Origin: Xaviernesmea oryzae
Lineage (GTDB): Bacteria; Pseudomonadota; Alphaproteobacteria; Rhizobiales; Rhizobiaceae
Direction of reading: 5' to 3'
Assembly: GCF_900177415.1 (NCBI RefSeq)
Contig: NZ_FXAF01000006.1
Span: 334,001-398,000, forward strand
DNA length: 64,000 bases
Of the stretch, positions 8,194-19,786 are shown piece by piece. Position 1 is the first letter of the stretch; every line of letters starts with the position of its first letter. The notes beneath the pieces are model-generated. The model had not been told where the DNA came from. It did not search any database and saw only the letters and a program-made list of their open reading frames with translations. Made by a program: the position numbers and the translations under genes.

Positions 8194-9625
8194 GGCAGGC
8201 TCCTTCCCCAAGTTCGAAAACCATCTTCAATCGGGCGCCTCGACCCGGCTGGCGCTCGAACGAGAGCCTTCCTCCGAGACTTTCGATCCGTTGCCGCAAT
8301 CCGTAAATTCCCATTCCGGTATTATTGCCGATATCCGATCCGGTTCCGGCCAGCCTGCCGCTGTCGTGCACGGACACTTCCATGATCCGCGCATCGATAC
8401 GGCATTGGACCCGCTGACCGTGGCCGCCTGCATGGCGGTAGGCGTTGTTGAGACCCTCTTGTACGAAACGGTAGAGACAGGTCTTTATCGCCGGCGGCAG
8501 GTCGATGTCGGCGCCGCCCGGTTCGAACGCCACCTGGGTATCGGTGCGCGCTTCATGCAGCTTGATGGCACGGGCGATGATCGCCTCGGCGCCCAAATGT
8601 TCGATTTCCGGAAGCACAAGCGACTTTGCGATGATGCGTATTTCGGAGAGCGCGCTGTCGAGCGCGTCCTTCAGGGCGGCAAGCGTAATCCTGCGTCGTG
8701 CGGCAGTCTTGACGGTGCGAACCTGCTCGATCTGAAGGATGGCGAAGCCCAGCAGCTGCGAAGGGCCGTCATGCAGGTCGGCTCCGATGCTTCGGATGAA
8801 TTTTTCATTGAGGTCGGCGAGTTCCAGCGAGGCGAGCCGTGCGCGGTTTCGCAGCTCCAGGAGTTCGGCTGACGTGGCCTCGGTTTCCTCCGCGCGCTGT
8901 ATGAGGTGGCGTTTCTGCAGCTCGATCGTCCTGCTGCCGCGCTGGACGATGCCGAAAAGGCCTGTCATCAGGAAGGCGGAGACGAGGGCCACCGCAGCCC
9001 AGCTCATCCATCGAAGCCTGGCGGCCTCGTCCGCCAGCACCGCCTCGTGGATCTCCGCGACGGCTATGATCCGGCCGGACGTATGCTCCCTGAGCGGACT
9101 GTAGATTTCCAGATAGGGGATGCGAAAGTTGCGCGTCGTGTGCTCCGGTGCCGTCAGGTCGGCGCGGTAGACGGCCACGTCGCCGGAAAGGGCCTGCATG
9201 AGTCCGGGCGGTGGAGGGAATTCCCGGTTTATCAGCTCCTTCGACAGGGAATAGGCGACCTTTCCCTCCGGCCGCCACACTTCCAGATGCGGGAAACGCT
9301 GCCGGAACGAGGGGTCGGCAAGAAGCGCGTCCAGCTGCTCGATGGCCTCTGAGGGAAGCGTGTTTTGTATGGCGAGTGCCTGCACGATCGGCTCGGTCAT
9401 GCTCTGGACGAGGACGGCCGCCGCACCCGCCTTGTTGCGTACGGCGCTGCCGGACGTGATTTCGGATATGAGATAGCCGGCGACCAGGGTCGTGAAAAGG
9501 ATGAGCACGCCGCTTCCGGCGAGGAATTGCATCGAAAGCGTCTGCGCCCGGAACCAGTCGAGCGGGAGCGATATGTTCCTCGGCCGCGCGGCTGCAGGCA
9601 TGGCATCAGTCCCGGTATCAGACAT
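8162..9625 (-). CDS. Membrane sensor histidine kinase, NarX/DegS (HisKA_3) type
   Basis: A 487-residue kinase. Transmembrane segments lie near residues 36-54 and 207-226 and enclose a periplasmic sensor of about 150 residues without a recognised fold name. A coiled-coil linker (238-280) leads to the phosphoacceptor H285 in the HisKA_3 motif LHDGPSQLLG. The ATPase domain shows the N-box FVQEGLNNAYRHAG and the glycine box NTGMGIYGLRQRI. The start ATG 9623-9625 follows GGAGAGGAG about 11 bases upstream; the longer reading frame from 9655 lacks a ribosome binding site. It is transcribed divergently from the giant peroxidase gene, making it the leading candidate regulator of the secretion locus. 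The signal sensed is unknown. Confidence 0.88.
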   Translation of the reverse strand: MSDTGTDAMPAAARPRNISLPLDWFRAQTLSMQFLAGSGVLILFTTLVAGYLISEITSGSAVRNKAGAAAVLVQSMTEPIVQALAIQNTLPSEAIEQLDALLADPSFRQRFPHLEVWRPEGKVAYSLSKELINREFPPPPGLMQALSGDVAVYRADLTAPEHTTRNFRIPYLEIYSPLREHTSGRIIAVAEIHEAVLADEAARLRWMSWAAVALVSAFLMTGLFGIVQRGSRTIELQKRHLIQRAEETEATSAELLELRNRARLASLELADLNEKFIRSIGADLHDGPSQLLGFAILQIEQVRTVKTAARRRITLAALKDALDSALSEIRIIAKSLVLPEIEHLGAEAIIARAIKLHEARTDTQVAFEPGGADIDLPPAIKTCLYRFVQEGLNNAYRHAGGHGQRVQCRIDARIMEVSVHDSGRLAGTGSDIGNNTGMGIYGLRQRIESLGGRLSFERQPGRGARLKMVFELGEGACLGQTGIAHHR

Positions 9626-10009
9626 TTCGAGCAAGGCTCCTCTCCCCGCTGCCATAGGTCAATGATGACAATATATTAGAGAAAATAAAAGTCCCCTCCG
9701 GCCCTGGCCGAAGGGCTGAGAAGGCCCTGTCCTCTAGGCCAGTTGGCTGCCTGTCCGCCGGCCATCGTCATCCCGGCCGGTCGGCCGGCGCCAGACTGCG
9801 ACGAAAATCGAAAACTTCGTCCGACCATCTGCCGTTCACGCGTCGCCGGCTTTGGGTGAGGATGGCATCACGGCGTAAAGCTGCTGGAGAGGGAAACCGT
9901 CCAGATCGAAGGGAAATTGGCTGTCAGCGGAGCTTCGAGCTCTTCTGGCCGAGGCGACGCTTTGACAACGCACGGGCACTGCCGCGCAGCCGGCGCCCAG
10001 GAGGGGAAA
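9626..10009. promoter_or_regulatory. Divergent promoter region between kinase and peroxidase genes
   Basis: About 380 bases hold the promoters of the kinase (minus) and the giant peroxidase (plus). The kinase side has an AT-rich patch (AATATATTAGAGAAAATAAAA, 9669-9689). Further right a CCGGCC/GGCCGG stem (9773-9778 with 9783-9788) and other GC-rich pairings suggest a structured 5' leader for the peroxidase message. An AGGAGG ribosome binding site at 9999-10004 precedes the peroxidase ATG. No convincing operator or small gene was seen. Confidence 0.4.
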
Positions 10010-13000
10010 ATGGTACAGATCAACACGCACGACCTGACGTTCATTCTGAAGCAGATCAAGATTGCCGAGGCCCATTCGGCCGGCACCGCGCTGACGGAAA
10101 TCTACGTGGACGAGGCAGGCAATGTCGTGCCCGCCGGCACGGCAGGAGCCGTTCAGGCGATCAGCCATCCGTTGGCCCCCTATGGCCTGAGGACCGTCAA
10201 CGGCAGCTTCAACAACTTGATCGAGGGGCGCGAGGAGTGGGGTGCTGCGGACAATCCGTTTCCCTACGTCACCCATCCGGTCTATCGCGACGAGGATGAC
10301 GACGCGATGCCGTTTCCGGGCTATGTCGGGCCCGACGCGACCATTCCCGACGCGAGCGGGCCGCTTGTAGACCAGAACAACGACTATGGTACGCCGGGAA
10401 ACGTCGTCGATGCCGATCCGCGCATCATATCCAATCTGATCGTCGACCAGACGCTCGACAATCCCGCCGCGATCTATTCGGCGCTACTTTATTCGGGCTA
10501 TTCCGGGGCCGCGCTCAATACCGCGCTCAACGCTATCGTCCAGGCTAAATCCGCCCTCGACACGGCGATTGAGAATTCCGGCACGGCGGGAGGGAACATT
10601 CCCGCGCTTCAGGCCGCGGTGACGGCTGCCCAGAGCCAGGCCGACCAGGCTCAATCCCAGGCGAATGCCGCGGCGGCCCAGGCAGCGGTGGACCAGGCAC
10701 TCTATGACGCCGCGCAGGCCGATATCGCAACCGCCGGGGCCGGTGTCTCGGCGGCGACTGCCGCCCTCATCGCTTTGTTGACGGATGGAATACCGCAGCC
10801 GGAAGCAGAGGCTGCGGCTGTCGTCGCCGTGACCCAGGCTCAGGCTGTACTCGATCAGGCCGAAGCGACCGCCGAGCCCCTCGGCGTCGCAGCCGCGGCC
10901 TCCGCGGCCGCGGCCGCTGCTGCGGCTCAGCAAGCCGCGAGCGCCGCGCAGGCACTGGCGAGTGCGCAACAGGCTCTGGCTGATGCCCAGGCCGCGAACT
11001 CTGATGCATCCGCAGCCGAGGTGGCCGCCCAGACGGCGCTCGATACCCTGCTCGAGACACACGGCATCGAGATGGAGGGGAATACCGTCGTCATTCCCAA
11101 CGTCGCGCCCGACGAAGGGCTTTCCGCGCCCTATAACTCCTGGTTCACGCTTTTCGGACAGTTCTTCGACCACGGTCTCGATCTCGTGGCCAAGCAGGGC
11201 GGTACCGTCTTCATCCCGCTGCAGCCCGATGACCCGCTCTACAATCCCGACAGCCCGCGTACCAACTTCATGGTGCTGACGCGAACGACCCCGGATGCCG
11301 AAAACCTGACGACGCCCTGGGTCGACCAAAACCAGACCTACACCTCCCATGCCTCACATCAGATGTTCCTGCGCGAATATGCGATGGTCGATGGCAAGCC
11401 GCTCGCGACGGGCAAGCTTCTGGAAGGCGATCGCGGCCTCGCCACCTGGGGCGACGTGAAGGAACAGGCGGCCACCAAGCTTGGCTTCCAGCTTACCGAC
11501 GCGGATGTCGGCAATATCCCGCTCTTCGCCGTCGATGCCTATGGCGAGTTTATCCGCGGACCCAACGGCTTTCCGCAGCTCGTCATTGGCCTCGGTGCGG
11601 ACGGGGAATTCGGCACGGCCGACGACGTCCTGCTGGAAGGCAACCCGGCCGCCAATGGAGGCCTCGGCGTCGCCATTCCCGCGGAGGCGTTCCGGACCGG
11701 CCACGCCTTCCTCGACGATATCGCCCATGCCGCCAAGACGGTCAATGATCGCGGCCAGGTGCTGACCGCCGACGCCGACGATCAGGTGGGCCTTGCCGGA
11801 ACGCTCGTCTACGACGACGAGCTTCTCGACGCGCACTACATCACCGGCGACGGACGCGGCAACGAGAACATCGGCCTTTCGGCCGTCCACCACGTCTTCC
11901 ATTCCGAACACAACCACATGGTCCAGCAGGTGAAGGACAAGGCGCTGGTCTCCGGCGATCTCGCCTTCCTCAACGAGTGGCTGCGCGTCGACGTGACGGC
12001 GATCCCGACCGATCCCGCCGCTATCGCCGCCCTTCAATGGGATGGCGAGCGCCTCTTCCAGGCGGCGCGCTTCACGACGGAAATGCAGTACCAGCATCTG
12101 GTCTTCGAGGAGTTCGCCCGCAAGGTGCAGCCGGATGTCGACGCGTTCGTCTTCAATCCCAGCACCGACATCAACCCGGCGATCTTCGCGGAATTCGCTC
12201 ATGTTGTCTATCGCTTCGGGCACTCGATGCTGCGTGAGCAGGTCGCCGCGACCAATAGCGACGGCAGCGACGCGAGCCTCGACCTCTTCGACGCCTTCCT
12301 GAACCCACTGGCCTTCGGTTCCGATACGATCGATCACGACGCCGCTGCCGGCGCGATCGTGCGCGGCATGACCAACCAGGTCGGGAATGAGATCGACGAA
12401 TTCGTCACCCACGTTCTGCGCAACCAGCTTGTCGGCATTCCGCTCGATCTGGCGGCGATCAACATCGCCCGCGGCCGCGATACCGGCATCCCTTCGCTCA
12501 ACGAGGCGCGTGCCCTGTTCAAGGAAGCGGCCAATGGCGATACGCAGCTCGACCCCTACAAGAGCTGGGTGGATTTCGCGCTCAATATGAAGAACCCGGC
12601 GTCGATCGTGAACTTCATCGCCGCCTACGGCACGCATGCCACGATCACCGGCGCCACCACCGTCGACGCCAAGCGCGATGCGGCGATGAAGCTGGTCTTC
12701 GGCGACACGTCGCTCAACGAGGCCGACCGCCAGGACTTCCTGAACGGCCGCAACGCCTATGCCGGCAACCTCGGCGGCCTCGATCTCGTCGATCTGTGGG
12801 TTGGCGGTCTCGCCGAAAAGAAGATGGCCTTCGGCGGCATGCTCGGCTCCACCTTCTCCTTCATCTTCGAACTGCAGCTTGAAAACCTCCAGAACGGCGA
12901 CCGGTTCTATTATCTTTCGCGCGTTCAGGGGCTCAACCTGCTCAACGAGCTCGAAAACAACTCCTTCGCCAAGATGGTGCTCAGCAACACCGATCTCGGC

Positions 13001-16000
13001 GAGAGCGGCTATGCCGTTCCCGGCGACATCTTCTCGGTGCCGGATCATGTGCTCTACATGGATCACGCCAAGCAGAACGCCTTCGGCTACGTTGATCCGC
13101 AGCAGGAGGACCCATTCCTCCAAGCTATCTCGCCGATGGTGGAGCGCCGCGATGCGAGTGGCAATCTCATCAACCCCGTCGCCGATCCGACGGCGGTCGC
13201 AAGTTATATCCGCGTCAATACCAATGACCACGTCCTGATCCAGGGAACCGAGAGTGCCGACGAGATCGTCTCCGGCGGCGGTGACGACTCCGTCTGGGGA
13301 CGCGGCGGCAACGACCGCATCGAGGCCGGCTACGGCGTCGACAAGATCCACGGCGGCACCGGCAACGACATCATCACCAACAACGGCACCGACATCGGCG
13401 AAGTCGACATGCTGCACGGAGAGGAAGGCAACGACGTCATCCACGGCGGCTCCGGCCTTGCGCTGATCTTCGGCAACCAGGGCCAGGATTTCCTGATCGC
13501 CGGCCCTGACGGCAAGGAGATATTCGGCGGTGAGGGCAACGACTTCATTCTCGGTGGCGACGGCGGCGACTTCCTGCTCGGCAACGAAGGCGACGACTGG
13601 ATCGAAGGCGGCAACGGCTTCGACACCACCGCGGGCGACAATTCGGAGCTTTTCTTCAACTCCACGATCATCGGCCACGACGTGATGTTCGCCGGCCAGA
13701 ACGAGCACGATTTCGATGCCGAATCCGGCGACGACATCATGGTCCAGGGCGAAAGCGTCATGCGCAACGAAGGCATGCTGGGCTACGACTGGTCGATCCA
13801 CAAGGGCAACAGCCAGGCGGCGGATTCCGACCTCACCGTCCCGATCTTCACCACCGACGAGCAGGATATCCTGCGCGACCGCTTCGATGCCGTCGAGGCA
13901 TTGTCGGGCTGGGAAAAGGACGACCATCTCAGCGGCGATAATCGTGGCGACACGAACGCGGAAGGTGAGGTCGAAGGCAATCCCGGACTGGCGGGAGCGG
14001 AAAACACGATGGTCGGCCATGAGCTGAGCCAGGCCGGCGTCGACCGCATCGCCGGATTGCGGCAGCTCCTGGGAAGCTGGGCGCCGGCCGCGCCGACCGG
14101 CTCGGGTGTCGATCTGGAAAAGGTCATCGCCTTCGACGGCGGCAACATCCTGATCGGCGGCGGCGGTGACGACACGATCCGTGGCCGTGGCGGCGACGAC
14201 CTCATCGATGGCGACGCCTGGCTCAACGTCCGCATCAGCATCCGTGACACCAACGGCACCCAGCTTGCGACCGTCGACAGCATGGCAGCCGTTATCGTCC
14301 TGCCGCAGAACCATCCCTATTACGCCCAGTGGAACGGGCGCACGCTGCAGTCCCTGATGCTGTCCGGAGCGATAGATCCAGTGCAGCTCAACATCGTTCG
14401 CGAAATTCTCGACGGCGAGGTGGCGGGGGACATCGATACCGCCGCCTATTGGGACGTCCGCAACAACTACAGCTTCTCGCTCGACGCGGATGGAGGGCTG
14501 TTGGTATCTCATACCGGCTTCGATACGGCGAACGTGCCCGACGGCGCCAACCTGGTATCCGACGGCATAGACAAGCTGCGCAACATCGAACGGCTGCAGT
14601 TCAATGGCAGCTCGCTCAACGTGATCACCGGCACGCCCGGCAACGACGCGGGTGCGACGGCGCTGAACGGCACGGCGGGCGACGACTTGATCCTCGGGCT
14701 CGGCGGCAATGATACGCTCAACGGCAATGCCGGAAACGACATCCTGATGGGCGGTGCCGGCAACGACACGCTGAACGGAGGCATCGGCGACGATACCTAT
14801 GCCTTCGGGCTTGCCGACGGTTCCGACACGATCAGCGAGACGGGCGGCATCGACCGAATCACGATCGCCGGCGGGACGCTGACCGGCCTCGCTTTCTCCG
14901 AAACGGTGGCGGGAGCCGGAAACGACGATCTTGTCATCCAGTTCAACGGGCAGCAGATCACCGTCACCGATCACTTCGATGCTGCCGGCGAGGCTGTCGA
15001 ACTCATCAACTTCGGCGGCGGCACATATGAAGGCTATGCTTTCGACGGCGACTATGCGCTCAGCACCGACGATGTCGGAACACGGAGCGCCCAGGCCGGC
15101 GTCAACACGGTGCTTGCCGGCACGACCGCCGGTGACGGGCTTCTCGGCAATACCGGCAACGACCTGCTGTTCGGTCATGGCGGCAACGACGATCTCGACG
15201 GCGGAGCGGGCGACGACCTGCTGGTCGGCGGCACGGGGAACGACGAGCTGATCGGCGGCACGGGTGCGGATACCATGGTCGGCGGAGCCGACAACGACAC
15301 CTATTCGGTCGATGACGCCGGCGATGTCGTGGTCGAAGCCGTGGGTGGCGGCACCGATGAAGTTGAAACGACGCTCGGCGCATACACGCTGGCCGCAAAC
15401 GTCGAAAACCTCACCTATACCGGCGCGGCCACCTTTACCGGCACGGGCAATGCGCTGAGCAACCGGATCGAAGGCGGAGCAGGTGTCGATACGCTGACCG
15501 GTCTCGCCGGCAACGACACCTATGTCGTCACCGCGGGCGACGTCATCGTCGAAGCGGCGAACGGCGGCATCGACACGGTCCAGTCGGCGGCGAGCTATAC
15601 GCTCGGCAACGAGCTGGAAAACCTGACGCTCACCGGCAACGCGGCCGTCAACGGTACGGGCAACGCACTCTCCAACACCATCACCGGCAATTCGGGCGCC
15701 AACCAGCTCTTTGGCGGCGGCGGCAACGATGCGGTCAACGGCGGCGACGGCAGCGATCTCATCGACGGCGGCACGGGCGACGATACGCTGAGCGGCGGCG
15801 ACGGCAACGACACCGATACGATCATCGGCGGCGCGGGCAATGACACGATCGATGTCGGCAGCGGCAACGATGTCATCGTCTACAATGCCGCAGGCTTCGG
15901 CAACGATACGATCAACAACTTCGATGCCTCGGGCGGGACGGCCACGACGCAGGATCGTATCGATCTCAGTGCGCTCGGTATCACGGCCGCAAACTTCGCC

Positions 16001-17953
16001 AGCCGCGTGACGATCCAGGATGTCCAGGATGCCGGAACCGACGACACCCGCATCACCGTTCGCGACGCGAGCAACGCTGTCATCGGTACCATCTTCGTCG
16101 AAGAAGTGGACGGGTTGGACATCACGGCAAGCGATTTCATTCTGGCGACCACGTCGGCCCCAATCGGCGGCGCGACCAACGGCAACAACACGCTGAACGG
16201 CGGGAACGGCAATGACACGATCGATGCCCTTGGCGGCAACGATACCGTCAACGGCAATGCCGGCAACGATACGATCACCGGCGGCACCGGCAATGACACG
16301 ATCGCCGGCGGTGCGGGTGACGACACGATCGTCTGGAACGCCAATGCCGGCGCGACGACCGACGGTCGCGACATCGTCAACGGTGGCACGGAGACGACAG
16401 CGGGCGATACTTTCGTCATCAACGGCAATGCGACGGCCGAGGTTTACCGCATCTACACGCGGCAGGCCTGGGACGAGATCCCCGGCAACAACATCGCCAG
16501 CCTCAATCCGGCGACCGAGATCGTAATCACCCGCAACGGCGTGAATAACGCATCGATCGTCGCGGAGCTGACCGAGATCGAGGAGATCCGCATCAACGGC
16601 GCCGATCCCGCCGGCAATGGCACCGCCGGCAATGACAGCTTCGAGCTCATCGGAGACTTTTCAGGCACGCATCTGCGCCTGAACACCGTCACGATCGACG
16701 GCGACGCGGGTGACGACACCGTCGATATCTCGGCGCTGACTTCCGCGCACCGGATTGTCTTCCGCTCCAATGGCGGCAACGACACGATCGTCGGCACGCT
16801 TCGTCCGCAGGACGTAATCGAACTCCCGGCCGGCACGACAGCGGAGGAATATACGGTCAGCGAGGCCAACGGCGTCAAGACGATGACCAACGGCACGCAT
16901 ACGATAACCTTCGTAAGCGACGGCATGCCGACCTTCGAGGAAGTCGACGGTGAGGAAGAGGACGATGATGACGATCATCCCGATGGCGGCGATGACGGCG
17001 TCGAGGATGACGATTGCGGCGGGCAGAAGGATGACGGCAATGGTCAGCCTTCGCCGGTTGCGGCACGGACCCTCCTGGGCACCGCGGGTGCCGACGTGCT
17101 GCTCGGCGCCGCAGCCGAAGACACCATCCTGGCAGGGGCAGGTGCCGACCTGCTGGCCGGCGAGGACGGCGACGACATCCTGCGCGGCGAGGACGGCGAT
17201 GATCTTCTGACCGGAGGCGGCGGCGCCGATGTCGCTTCGGGCGGTGCCGGCAATGACGAAATCTACGGTCACGCGGGCAACGACATGCTCTTCGGCGATG
17301 CCGGAAGCGACCGGATCCAGGGCGGAGACGGCAACGACATCATCGAAGGCGGCGACGGCGACGATCAGGTCTGGAGCGGTGCCGGCGACGACACGGTCCT
17401 GGCAACCGGCGATGGAGCGTCGGATTCCTATTGGGGCGGAGAGGGAAGCGACACGCTGAACTACGCCGCGGCCACGAGCGGACTGACGGTCGATCTCGGC
17501 AGCGGCTACATGCAGCGCGGCAGCGTCTCGGGTGGAGGGGTCGGAACGGATATCTCTTACGGCTTCGAAAACTTCGTGGGCGGGTCCGGCCACGATGTGA
17601 TCACGGTCTCCGCCGTCGCAAACATCATCGATGGTGGTCTCGGCGACGATGTCTTCCGCTTCACCTCGGCAGTGGCGGCGCAGGGAGACAAGATCTACGG
17701 CTTCCAGCCCGGCGACAAGATCGATTTCTCGCAGATCGATGCGAATGCCGGTGCGAACGGAGTGCAGCACTTCACGCTGACCTCCGGGACGCTGACGGCC
17801 GTGGGCCAGATCGCGGTCAGCCATCAGACCGTCGGCGGCGAGGAACTCACGCTGATCCGCGGCAATGTCGACGGGGATGCTGGAGCCGATTTCGAGCTCA
17901 CCCTTGCCGGCACGCACAATCTGCGCGCCGCCGATTTCAACGGCGTGTCGTAA
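10010..17953 (+). CDS. Giant secreted animal-heme-peroxidase / RTX protein (MopA-like)
   Basis: A 2647-residue protein. Residues 1-168 are an N-terminal family region; 169-351 an Ala/Gln-rich helical insert; 352-1070 an animal (cyclooxygenase-type) heme peroxidase. The distal motif [10 protein letters not shown] gives D387 and H388, GDGRGNEN gives R616 and E619, and YRFGHS gives the proximal H738. From about 1075 on come several blocks of GGxGxDxUx RTX calcium-binding repeats, including two NDTY-ENLTxTG modules near 1761 and 1835. An Asp/Glu-rich linker with the only cysteine found (C2336) and a serralysin-like C-terminal end follow. There is no N-terminal signal, so C-terminal type I secretion through the 18027-23813 products is expected. 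Related proteins of Aurantimonas and Erythrobacter (MopA) oxidise Mn(II); that activity is inferred here. The start ATG lies five bases after AGGAGG. Confidence 0.88.
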   Translation: MVQINTHDLTFILKQIKIAEAHSAGTALTEIYVDEAGNVVPAGTAGAVQAISHPLAPYGLRTVNGSFNNLIEGREEWGAADNPFPYVTHPVYRDEDDDAMPFPGYVGPDATIPDASGPLVDQNNDYGTPGNVVDADPRIISNLIVDQTLDNPAAIYSALLYSGYSGAALNTALNAIVQAKSALDTAIENSGTAGGNIPALQAAVTAAQSQADQAQSQANAAAAQAAVDQALYDAAQADIATAGAGVSAATAALIALLTDGIPQPEAEAAAVVAVTQAQAVLDQAEATAEPLGVAAAASAAAAAAAAQQAASAAQALASAQQALADAQAANSDASAAEVAAQTALDTLLETHGIEMEGNTVVIPNVAPDEGLSAPYNSWFTLFGQFFDHGLDLVAKQGGTVFIPLQPDDPLYNPDSPRTNFMVLTRTTPDAENLTTPWVDQNQTYTSHASHQMFLREYAMVDGKPLATGKLLEGDRGLATWGDVKEQAATKLGFQLTDADVGNIPLFAVDAYGEFIRGPNGFPQLVIGLGADGEFGTADDVLLEGNPAANGGLGVAIPAEAFRTGHAFLDDIAHAAKTVNDRGQVLTADADDQVGLAGTLVYDDELLDAHYITGDGRGNENIGLSAVHHVFHSEHNHMVQQVKDKALVSGDLAFLNEWLRVDVTAIPTDPAAIAALQWDGERLFQAARFTTEMQYQHLVFEEFARKVQPDVDAFVFNPSTDINPAIFAEFAHVVYRFGHSMLREQVAATNSDGSDASLDLFDAFLNPLAFGSDTIDHDAAAGAIVRGMTNQVGNEIDEFVTHVLRNQLVGIPLDLAAINIARGRDTGIPSLNEARALFKEAANGDTQLDPYKSWVDFALNMKNPASIVNFIAAYGTHATITGATTVDAKRDAAMKLVFGDTSLNEADRQDFLNGRNAYAGNLGGLDLVDLWVGGLAEKKMAFGGMLGSTFSFIFELQLENLQNGDRFYYLSRVQGLNLLNELENNSFAKMVLSNTDLGESGYAVPGDIFSVPDHVLYMDHAKQNAFGYVDPQQEDPFLQAISPMVERRDASGNLINPVADPTAVASYIRVNTNDHVLIQGTESADEIVSGGGDDSVWGRGGNDRIEAGYGVDKIHGGTGNDIITNNGTDIGEVDMLHGEEGNDVIHGGSGLALIFGNQGQDFLIAGPDGKEIFGGEGNDFILGGDGGDFLLGNEGDDWIEGGNGFDTTAGDNSELFFNSTIIGHDVMFAGQNEHDFDAESGDDIMVQGESVMRNEGMLGYDWSIHKGNSQAADSDLTVPIFTTDEQDILRDRFDAVEALSGWEKDDHLSGDNRGDTNAEGEVEGNPGLAGAENTMVGHELSQAGVDRIAGLRQLLGSWAPAAPTGSGVDLEKVIAFDGGNILIGGGGDDTIRGRGGDDLIDGDAWLNVRISIRDTNGTQLATVDSMAAVIVLPQNHPYYAQWNGRTLQSLMLSGAIDPVQLNIVREILDGEVAGDIDTAAYWDVRNNYSFSLDADGGLLVSHTGFDTANVPDGANLVSDGIDKLRNIERLQFNGSSLNVITGTPGNDAGATALNGTAGDDLILGLGGNDTLNGNAGNDILMGGAGNDTLNGGIGDDTYAFGLADGSDTISETGGIDRITIAGGTLTGLAFSETVAGAGNDDLVIQFNGQQITVTDHFDAAGEAVELINFGGGTYEGYAFDGDYALSTDDVGTRSAQAGVNTVLAGTTAGDGLLGNTGNDLLFGHGGNDDLDGGAGDDLLVGGTGNDELIGGTGADTMVGGADNDTYSVDDAGDVVVEAVGGGTDEVETTLGAYTLAANVENLTYTGAATFTGTGNALSNRIEGGAGVDTLTGLAGNDTYVVTAGDVIVEAANGGIDTVQSAASYTLGNELENLTLTGNAAVNGTGNALSNTITGNSGANQLFGGGGNDAVNGGDGSDLIDGGTGDDTLSGGDGNDTDTIIGGAGNDTIDVGSGNDVIVYNAAGFGNDTINNFDASGGTATTQDRIDLSALGITAANFASRVTIQDVQDAGTDDTRITVRDASNAVIGTIFVEEVDGLDITASDFILATTSAPIGGATNGNNTLNGGNGNDTIDALGGNDTVNGNAGNDTITGGTGNDTIAGGAGDDTIVWNANAGATTDGRDIVNGGTETTAGDTFVINGNATAEVYRIYTRQAWDEIPGNNIASLNPATEIVITRNGVNNASIVAELTEIEEIRINGADPAGNGTAGNDSFELIGDFSGTHLRLNTVTIDGDAGDDTVDISALTSAHRIVFRSNGGNDTIVGTLRPQDVIELPAGTTAEEYTVSEANGVKTMTNGTHTITFVSDGMPTFEEVDGEEEDDDDDHPDGGDDGVEDDDCGGQKDDGNGQPSPVAARTLLGTAGADVLLGAAAEDTILAGAGADLLAGEDGDDILRGEDGDDLLTGGGGADVASGGAGNDEIYGHAGNDMLFGDAGSDRIQGGDGNDIIEGGDGDDQVWSGAGDDTVLATGDGASDSYWGGEGSDTLNYAAATSGLTVDLGSGYMQRGSVSGGGVGTDISYGFENFVGGSGHDVITVSAVANIIDGGLGDDVFRFTSAVAAQGDKIYGFQPGDKIDFSQIDANAGANGVQHFTLTSGTLTAVGQIAVSHQTVGGEELTLIRGNVDGDAGADFELTLAGTHNLRAADFNGVS

Positions 17954-18026
17954 CCGCCGGAGGGGGGCCCCATGGCCGGCAGGTCCGGCCATGGGGTGGA
18001 ATTTCCGTATTGGGATGGGGCGTGTC

Positions 18027-19763
18027 ATGACCGAGAAGAAGACGACATCACATACCAGGATCGAAGGGCTGCGCGGCATTTTCGTCTACCTCTTCGGCCT
18101 GTCGGGCATCATCAATATCCTTGCCCTCACGGGCGCTTTCTACATGCTGCAGATCTATGATCGGGCGCTGACCAGCGGCAGCATATCGACCTTGATAGCC
18201 CTCTCGGTGCTGGCGATCGGGCTCTATCTCTTCCAGGGCATTTTCGACATCCTGCGCTCGCAGATTCTGGTCCGGCTCGGAGCAAGGCTGGATTCGCGGC
18301 TCGCGCCGCTCGCGCATGAAGTGGTGATCGAGATGCCGCGCTACGGCTATTCCACCGCCGAGGCCGCCGAGCGAGGCCGCGACGTGGACACGCTGCGGAG
18401 CTTCCTGGCCGGCCAGGGGCCGGTGGCGCTCTTCGACCTGCCCTGGATGCCCGTCTATCTGATCTTCGTCTGGCTGCTTCACCCCATGCTTGGAATGCTG
18501 ACTGTGGGTGGAGCGCTGGTCCTGGCGCTCCTGACGCTCGTGGCCGAAGTCCTGACACGACGGCATGCCCGGTCCATGGTCAAGATATCGGTAACGCGAA
18601 ATGCCGTCCTGGACTCCAACACCCGCAACAGCGACGTGCTGCACGCCATGGGCATAACCCGCCGGGCCGTCGAGCGGTTCGAGCGCGCCAACCGCCGCCA
18701 TCTGGAATGTCAGACCCGGACGTCCGACATCGGCGGCACGCTTTCCGGCATTTCCAAGGTCCTGCGCATGATGCTCCAGTCGGCGATACTGGGACTTGGC
18801 GCCTATCTCGCGATAAAAGGCGAAATGTCCGCCGGCGCCATCATCGCCTCGTCCATCGTGACGGCGCGCGCGCTCGCGCCGGTCGACCAGGCGATTGCGC
18901 AATGGAAGGGCGTGGTCGCGGCCCGCCGCAGTTATCACCGCATCAGCGAAACACTGGCCGTGCTCAAGGACAAATCGGCCTTGATCGACCTGCCGGCTCC
19001 GCAGCAGAACCTGGTCGTCGACAACATAACGACGGTCGCGCCTACGACCGGCGCCGTGCTGCTCAGCGACGTCAGCCTGGAGGTGAGGGCCGGTCAGGCG
19101 CTCGGCCTTATCGGGCCCAGCGGCGGCGGCAAGACGACGCTCGCCCGCAGCATACTCGGCATATGGCCGGTCCTGCGTGGTTCTGTGCGTATCGACGGAG
19201 CCGATCTCGGCCAGTGGACGGATGCGTTCTTCGGAGAACATGTCGGCTATCTTCCGCAGGATGTTGCGCTCATGGACGGGACGATCGCGGAAAACATCTC
19301 GCGCTTTGCCGAAACGCCCGATGCCCGGAAGATCATCCATGCGGCAAAGACGGCGGGCATCCACGAAATGATCGTCCATCTCCGGGATGGCTATCAGACC
19401 GAGCTCGGCCCGCATGGAACGGCGCTTTCGGCGGGCCAGCGCCAGCGCATAGCGCTTGCCCGCGCGCTCTACGGCGATCCCTTCCTCGTCGTGCTGGACG
19501 AGCCGAATTCCAATCTGGATGCGGAAGGCGAGGAGGCCCTGACCAAGGCGATCATGGCGGTGCGGGAGCGCGGCGGCATCGTCGTCATCGTAGCCCACCG
19601 GCCAAGCGCGCTTCAGGCGGTCGACATGGTGGGCCTGGTGCAGGGCGGGCGGCTGACGGCCTTCGGTCCAAAGGAACAGATCATCCAGCCTTCGAAGGCG
19701 CGTCCTCTCGTCGTCGAGAAGAGCACGGGTGGCGAGCGCCAGAAGTCGCTGGTTGGCGAATAG
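18027..19763 (+). CDS. Type I secretion ABC transporter (PrtD/AprD family)
   Basis: An inner-membrane exporter half-transporter of 578 residues, the usual PrtD length. An N-terminal membrane domain of about 330 residues holds five to six hydrophobic segments. The ATPase domain has Walker A GPSGGGKTT (363-371), signature LSAGQRQRI near 468 and Walker B VVLDEPNSNLD near 490-500. PrtD-type proteins recognise C-terminal signals of RTX substrates and work with an HlyD-type adaptor and a TolC-type pore. The ATG at 18027 was chosen because the hydrophobic domain begins about 20 residues later and GGGG lies six bases upstream; an in-frame ATG at 18015 is equally short. It lies 73 bases after the peroxidase stop, so co-expression with this substrate is likely. 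Confidence 0.88.
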   Translation: MTEKKTTSHTRIEGLRGIFVYLFGLSGIINILALTGAFYMLQIYDRALTSGSISTLIALSVLAIGLYLFQGIFDILRSQILVRLGARLDSRLAPLAHEVVIEMPRYGYSTAEAAERGRDVDTLRSFLAGQGPVALFDLPWMPVYLIFVWLLHPMLGMLTVGGALVLALLTLVAEVLTRRHARSMVKISVTRNAVLDSNTRNSDVLHAMGITRRAVERFERANRRHLECQTRTSDIGGTLSGISKVLRMMLQSAILGLGAYLAIKGEMSAGAIIASSIVTARALAPVDQAIAQWKGVVAARRSYHRISETLAVLKDKSALIDLPAPQQNLVVDNITTVAPTTGAVLLSDVSLEVRAGQALGLIGPSGGGKTTLARSILGIWPVLRGSVRIDGADLGQWTDAFFGEHVGYLPQDVALMDGTIAENISRFAETPDARKIIHAAKTAGIHEMIVHLRDGYQTELGPHGTALSAGQRQRIALARALYGDPFLVVLDEPNSNLDAEGEEALTKAIMAVRERGGIVVIVAHRPSALQAVDMVGLVQGGRLTAFGPKEQIIQPSKARPLVVEKSTGGERQKSLVGE

Positions 19764-19786
19764 CACGAAAACGGGAGGAGGGATGA

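Noticed and set aside
11354..15178. A 1274-codon open frame on the minus strand under the giant RTX gene
   Set aside because: It is the antisense shadow of GC-rich RTX repeats, has low-complexity composition and no start signal or known motif; the plus-strand peroxidase/RTX reading has clear domains.
13230..17900. Dense short repeats that could be mistaken for a CRISPR array or satellite
   Set aside because: The repeats are codon-phased, degenerate at the third position and encode GGxGxDxUx RTX motifs; there are no constant-length unique spacers.
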